A stretch of 64,000 nucleotides of DNA from Bradyrhizobium sp. 4 (GTDB taxonomy: Bacteria > Pseudomonadota > Alphaproteobacteria > Rhizobiales > Xanthobacteraceae): positions 3,472,001 through 3,536,000 of the forward strand of contig NZ_CP064686.1 of assembly GCF_023100905.1 (NCBI RefSeq), written 5' to 3'. The notes beneath the pieces were generated by a model, which was not told where the DNA came from, did no database searches, and was given only the letters and a program-made list of their open reading frames with translations. Both the position numbers and the translations under genes were made by a program. Within the stretch, counting starts at the first letter, position 1. Every line of letters begins with the position of its first letter. Below are positions 62,744-64,000 of the stretch, piece after piece.

Positions 62744-63469
62744 GTGAGCCAGACCGAGAACCAAAATTCCTATCCGACATCCGCGCGCAACCAGGTGAAG
62801 CGCCGTCACGACCGCGGCTTCTACGATCACGACACCGTTCATCGCATCCTGGATTCCTCGATGCTCTGCCACGTCTCCTACGCCATCGACGGCCAACCCT
62901 ATTGCACGCCGACCTTCTTCTGGCGCGAAGGAACGAAGCTGTATTGGCACGGCTCGAGCGCCAGCCGCATGCTGCGCAACCAGACCCGGGGCGAGCGCGT
63001 GTGCCTGACGGTCGCACATCTCGACAGCCTCGTGCTGGCGCGCTGCGGGTTCAATCACTCGGCCGATTACCGCGCCGTAATGGCATTCGGCACCGCCTAT
63101 CTCGTCACCGATCCCGAGGAGAAAGAACGCGCGGTTGTCGCGATGGTCGACCGCTTCTTCCCGGATCGCACCGCGAGCCTGCGGGCGAGCAACACGCAGG
63201 AGATCAAGGCGACCTCCTTTATCGCGATGGAGATCGAGGAGGCCTCCGCGAAAGTCCGCGCCAAGGGTGTCGCCGACGATGACGAGGACTATGAATTGCC
63301 GATCTATGCCGAGCGCATCCCGGTGCGCACCGTGCTCGGCGCGCCGGAGCCTTGCCCGCGGCTGCTTGAGGGCGTGCGCCGACCGGCGACACTGAATGGC
63401 TATTCGGAGGGCCGGCTGCTCGAAGATGCATTGCGGGATGCCTATTTTGCAGAGTACCCGAACGGCTGA
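62744..63469 (+). CDS. Pyridoxamine 5'-phosphate oxidase-like flavin-binding protein
   Basis: The 241-residue protein starts at GTG 62744 behind AGGAG. The split-barrel PNPOx-like fold is seen in HRILDSSMLCHVSYAIDGQPYCTPTFF and the flavin-side segment TKLYWHGSSASRML, followed by RVCLTVAHLDSLVLAR. It may bind FMN, heme or F420-like cofactor. Divergent from the MocR gene with 74 bp between, so probably under its control. Not the main PdxH by length or sequence. Confidence 0.88.
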   Translation: MSQTENQNSYPTSARNQVKRRHDRGFYDHDTVHRILDSSMLCHVSYAIDGQPYCTPTFFWREGTKLYWHGSSASRMLRNQTRGERVCLTVAHLDSLVLARCGFNHSADYRAVMAFGTAYLVTDPEEKERAVVAMVDRFFPDRTASLRASNTQEIKATSFIAMEIEEASAKVRAKGVADDDEDYELPIYAERIPVRTVLGAPEPCPRLLEGVRRPATLNGYSEGRLLEDALRDAYFAEYPNG

Positions 63470-63523
63470 AATCGGCTAGCTTGCGCTCCATCGCTGATCT
63501 CAATGCCCGATTGGAGTTGCCTG

Positions 63524-64000
63524 ATGAATGCCGAAACGCAGCAGAGGATTCTTGACGCCGTCGATGCCGGCTTCGAAGCCCAGCTCGCGACCACACGCGA
63601 TTTCGTCGCGATCCCCTCGACCCGCGGTGCGGAGGGACCGTGCCAGGACATGATCGGCGACCTCCTGCGCGTGCGCGGCTACGAGGTCGACGACTGGCAC
63701 ATCAATGTCGACGACCTCAAAGATCTGCGCGGCTTCGGGCCCATCGAGCACGATTTTTCGAAGGCGCGCACTGTGGTCGGCACGTACCGGCCCAAAACCG
63801 AGGCGGGCAAATCGCTGATCCTCCAGGGCCATTGCGACGTCGTACCGGCCGGCCCGCTGGAACTGTGGGACACCCCGCCGTTCTCGCCCGTCATCAAGGA
63901 CGGCAAGATGTTCGGTCGCGGTGCCTGCGACATGAAGTCGGGCACCATCGCAGCGCTCTCCGCGCTCGATGCGATCAAGGCCGCGGGCCTCAGGCCGACG
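63524..64000 (+). CDS. M20-family metallopeptidase (ArgE/DapE-like), 5' part
   Basis: ATG 63524 has GGAG 8 nt upstream; 159 residues are visible before the right edge. The M20 zinc-site motifs are seen: LILQGHCDVVPAG (His and Asp ligands) and FGRGACDMKSGTIAA (bridging Asp). It hydrolyses an N-acyl amino acid or related amide, as in acetylornithine deacetylase. It lies 54 nt after the PNPOx-like gene on the same strand and may share its transcript. The substrate cannot be told from this part. Confidence 0.9.
   Translation, partial: MNAETQQRILDAVDAGFEAQLATTRDFVAIPSTRGAEGPCQDMIGDLLRVRGYEVDDWHINVDDLKDLRGFGPIEHDFSKARTVVGTYRPKTEAGKSLILQGHCDVVPAGPLELWDTPPFSPVIKDGKMFGRGACDMKSGTIAALSALDAIKAAGLRPT

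Overview
The window is high-GC DNA from an alphaproteobacterium, most likely Bradyrhizobium or a close relative in the Nitrobacteraceae. This rests on four things: consistently G/C-rich codon third positions, the gene families and their order, an HdaA-type DnaA homologue beside polyphosphate kinase, and dispersed palindromic repeats typical of that group. It is chromosomal. Most genes are housekeeping, with several accessory islands. No tRNA, rRNA, CRISPR array, transposase, integrase or phage gene was seen. Two genes run off the edges: a caspase-like protein on the left and an M20 peptidase on the right.

Left part (1-16.2 kb). After the truncated caspase-fold gene and a repeat-rich spacer come three Crp/Fnr-type regulators, a small unknown protein and an orphan Flp pilin. 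Next is a tightly overlapping seven-gene minus-strand unit, lptF-lptG-lptD-surA-pdxA-rsmA-alcohol dehydrogenase, which builds the LPS export path, outer-membrane folding, vitamin B6 and ribosome maturation. Diverging from it are pepA, holC and a lipoprotein gene.

Accessory secretion island (16.6-23.1 kb). A 948-residue calcium-binding RTX protein is made almost wholly of repeats arranged in about 210-residue super-modules. It is followed by its own type I secretion ATPase (HlyB-like, with an inactive C39-like domain) and membrane-fusion protein (HlyD-like). The outer-membrane TolC partner must be elsewhere. A Bug-type solute-binding protein and an ABC-F ATPase follow.

Middle (26-37.5 kb). 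There is a NepR-like small protein, a Gly/His/Trp-rich exported protein, ndk and a TerC-type membrane protein. The minus-strand series pgsA-like, hdaA, ppk1, ppx joins replication control and polyphosphate metabolism. purM-purN, cspA and an outer-membrane beta-barrel protein complete it.

Accessory metabolic island (37.5-42.2 kb). A LysR regulator diverges from two GNAT-fold proteins, an isochorismatase-fold protein that has lost two of three catalytic residues, a 56-residue protein and a class III aminotransferase. I regard this as the best candidate for an undescribed system.

Right part (42.4-64 kb). RNase D, a LysR/quinone-reductase divergent pair, SelO, AspRS, a large membrane-anchored unknown, the malic enzyme/phosphotransacetylase fusion, DoxX, a DHFR-fold protein, a polysaccharide deacetylase, glutathione peroxidase and an L,D-transpeptidase follow. 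The transpeptidase appears to carry a second, inactive YkuD-like domain. Then come CreA, three small exported proteins, and a divergent MocR/PNPOx-like pair.
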